Assembly (NCBI GenBank): GCA_040235415.1
Contig: JBECKR010000206.1
Span: 1 to 23,016, forward strand
Length of the DNA stretch: 23,016 nt
From: JBECKR01 sp040235415
GTDB taxonomy: Bacteria > Acidobacteriota > Polarisedimenticolia > Polarisedimenticolales > Polarisedimenticolaceae
Reading direction: 5' to 3'
The position numbers and the translations under genes are program-made. Under the pieces are notes generated by a model, which was not told the DNA's origin, ran no database searches, and saw only the letters and a list, made by a program, of their open reading frames with translations. This document shows positions 22,732-23,016 of the stretch, in pieces (within the stretch, counting starts at the first letter, position 1; each line of letters starts with the position of its first letter).

Positions 22732-23016
22732 ACGACCCGTCGGCGACTGTCGTGGCGGTCGCGACTCCCCCCGGCCGCGGCGGCGTCGGTTGTGTCCGCC
22801 TGAGCGGTCCCGACGCGCACGCCATCGCGGAGCGCCTGTTCACCCCGGCCTCCTCCGCCGCGCCCGGTCCGGGCCGCGTCCGCTTCGGCCGGTTCCGCGC
22901 GCGGGACGGCTCCGCCCTCGACCACGGCTACCTCGTCGCGTTCGCGGCCGGCGCGTCGTTCACCGGCGAGGAGACCGCGGAGCTGTGGGCTCACGGCAGC
23001 CCCGCCGTGCTCGGGG
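22728..23016 (+). CDS. mnmE: tRNA modification GTPase MnmE, 3' end cut by window edge
   Basis: With MnmG it installs the carboxymethylaminomethyl group on wobble U34 of certain tRNAs, using GTP and a folate one-carbon donor. The first 96 codons are visible and cover most of the N-terminal folate-binding domain: VVAVATPPGRGGVGCVRLSGP, then ALDHGYLVAFAAGASFTGEETAEL and HGSPAVL, all typical of MnmE/TrmE. The central helical domain, G domain and C-terminal Cys motif are outside the window. It starts at GTG 22728 overlapping the khpB stop, with no Shine-Dalgarno, so it is presumably coupled to khpB. Confidence 0.95.
   Translation, partial: MNDPSATVVAVATPPGRGGVGCVRLSGPDAHAIAERLFTPASSAAPGPGRVRFGRFRARDGSALDHGYLVAFAAGASFTGEETAELWAHGSPAVLG

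Overview
This is a visibly high-GC, gene-dense chromosomal window around the replication origin of a diderm (Gram-negative-type) bacterium. The evidence for a diderm is YidC with a large periplasmic domain after TM1, GyrB with the long insertion between its TOPRIM and C-terminal parts, and RpoD with a long non-conserved region between regions 1.2 and 2. The lineage cannot be fixed from sequence alone. The proteins read most like Acidobacteriota or deltaproteobacterial-grade phyla, and this is an impression rather than a search result. I see no phage, IS element, CRISPR array, defence system, rRNA or tRNA.

Layout, left to right. (1) 1-3570, minus strand: the macromolecular-synthesis operon rpsU-dnaG-rpoD, with rpoD running off the left edge and a good sigma70 promoter in front of rpsU. 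(2) 3926-5584: larB (minus), then two single genes on the plus strand, a PilZ-domain protein and the histone-like protein HU, each with a readable promoter. (3) 5666-9931, minus strand: a three-subunit acyl-CoA (propionyl-CoA type) carboxylase (pccB, biotin carboxylase, biotin carrier) preceded by a small transaldolase. All of it lies directly downstream of gyrA. (4) 9945-19057, minus strand: the classical replication block dnaA-dnaN-recF-gyrB-gyrA. (5) 19058-19518: the putative oriC, with a head-to-head pair of DnaA boxes next to dnaA. (6) 19519-23016, plus strand: rpmH-rnpA-yidD-yidC-khpB-mnmE, with mnmE cut by the right edge.

Transcription diverges from oriC. To the right runs the ribosomal protein/RNase P/membrane insertase/tRNA modification cluster. 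To the left runs initiation, clamp, repair and gyrase, followed by carbon metabolism. Several overlaps and close spacings (GTGA at accC/accB, rnpA/yidD and khpB/mnmE; the tal Shine-Dalgarno over the gyrA stop) point to translational coupling.

I found no new multigene system. The notable points are smaller. rnpA has no ATG/GTG/TTG that could give a full-length protein and apparently starts at CTG. The left ~370 bases (rpoD 3' part) differ in codon choice and look gammaproteobacterial, suggesting recombination or a misjoined contig. A pair of GGGGA-NTG-TCCCC palindromes sits between pccB and accC. GyrA has Ala at the quinolone-critical serine, PccB has Cys at the acyl-CoA specificity position, and the KH domain of KhpB has lost the first Gly of GxxG. 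Five genes were recovered by reading the sequence directly because they are short, truncated or lack an ordinary start: rpoD, accB, rpmH, full-length rnpA and mnmE.
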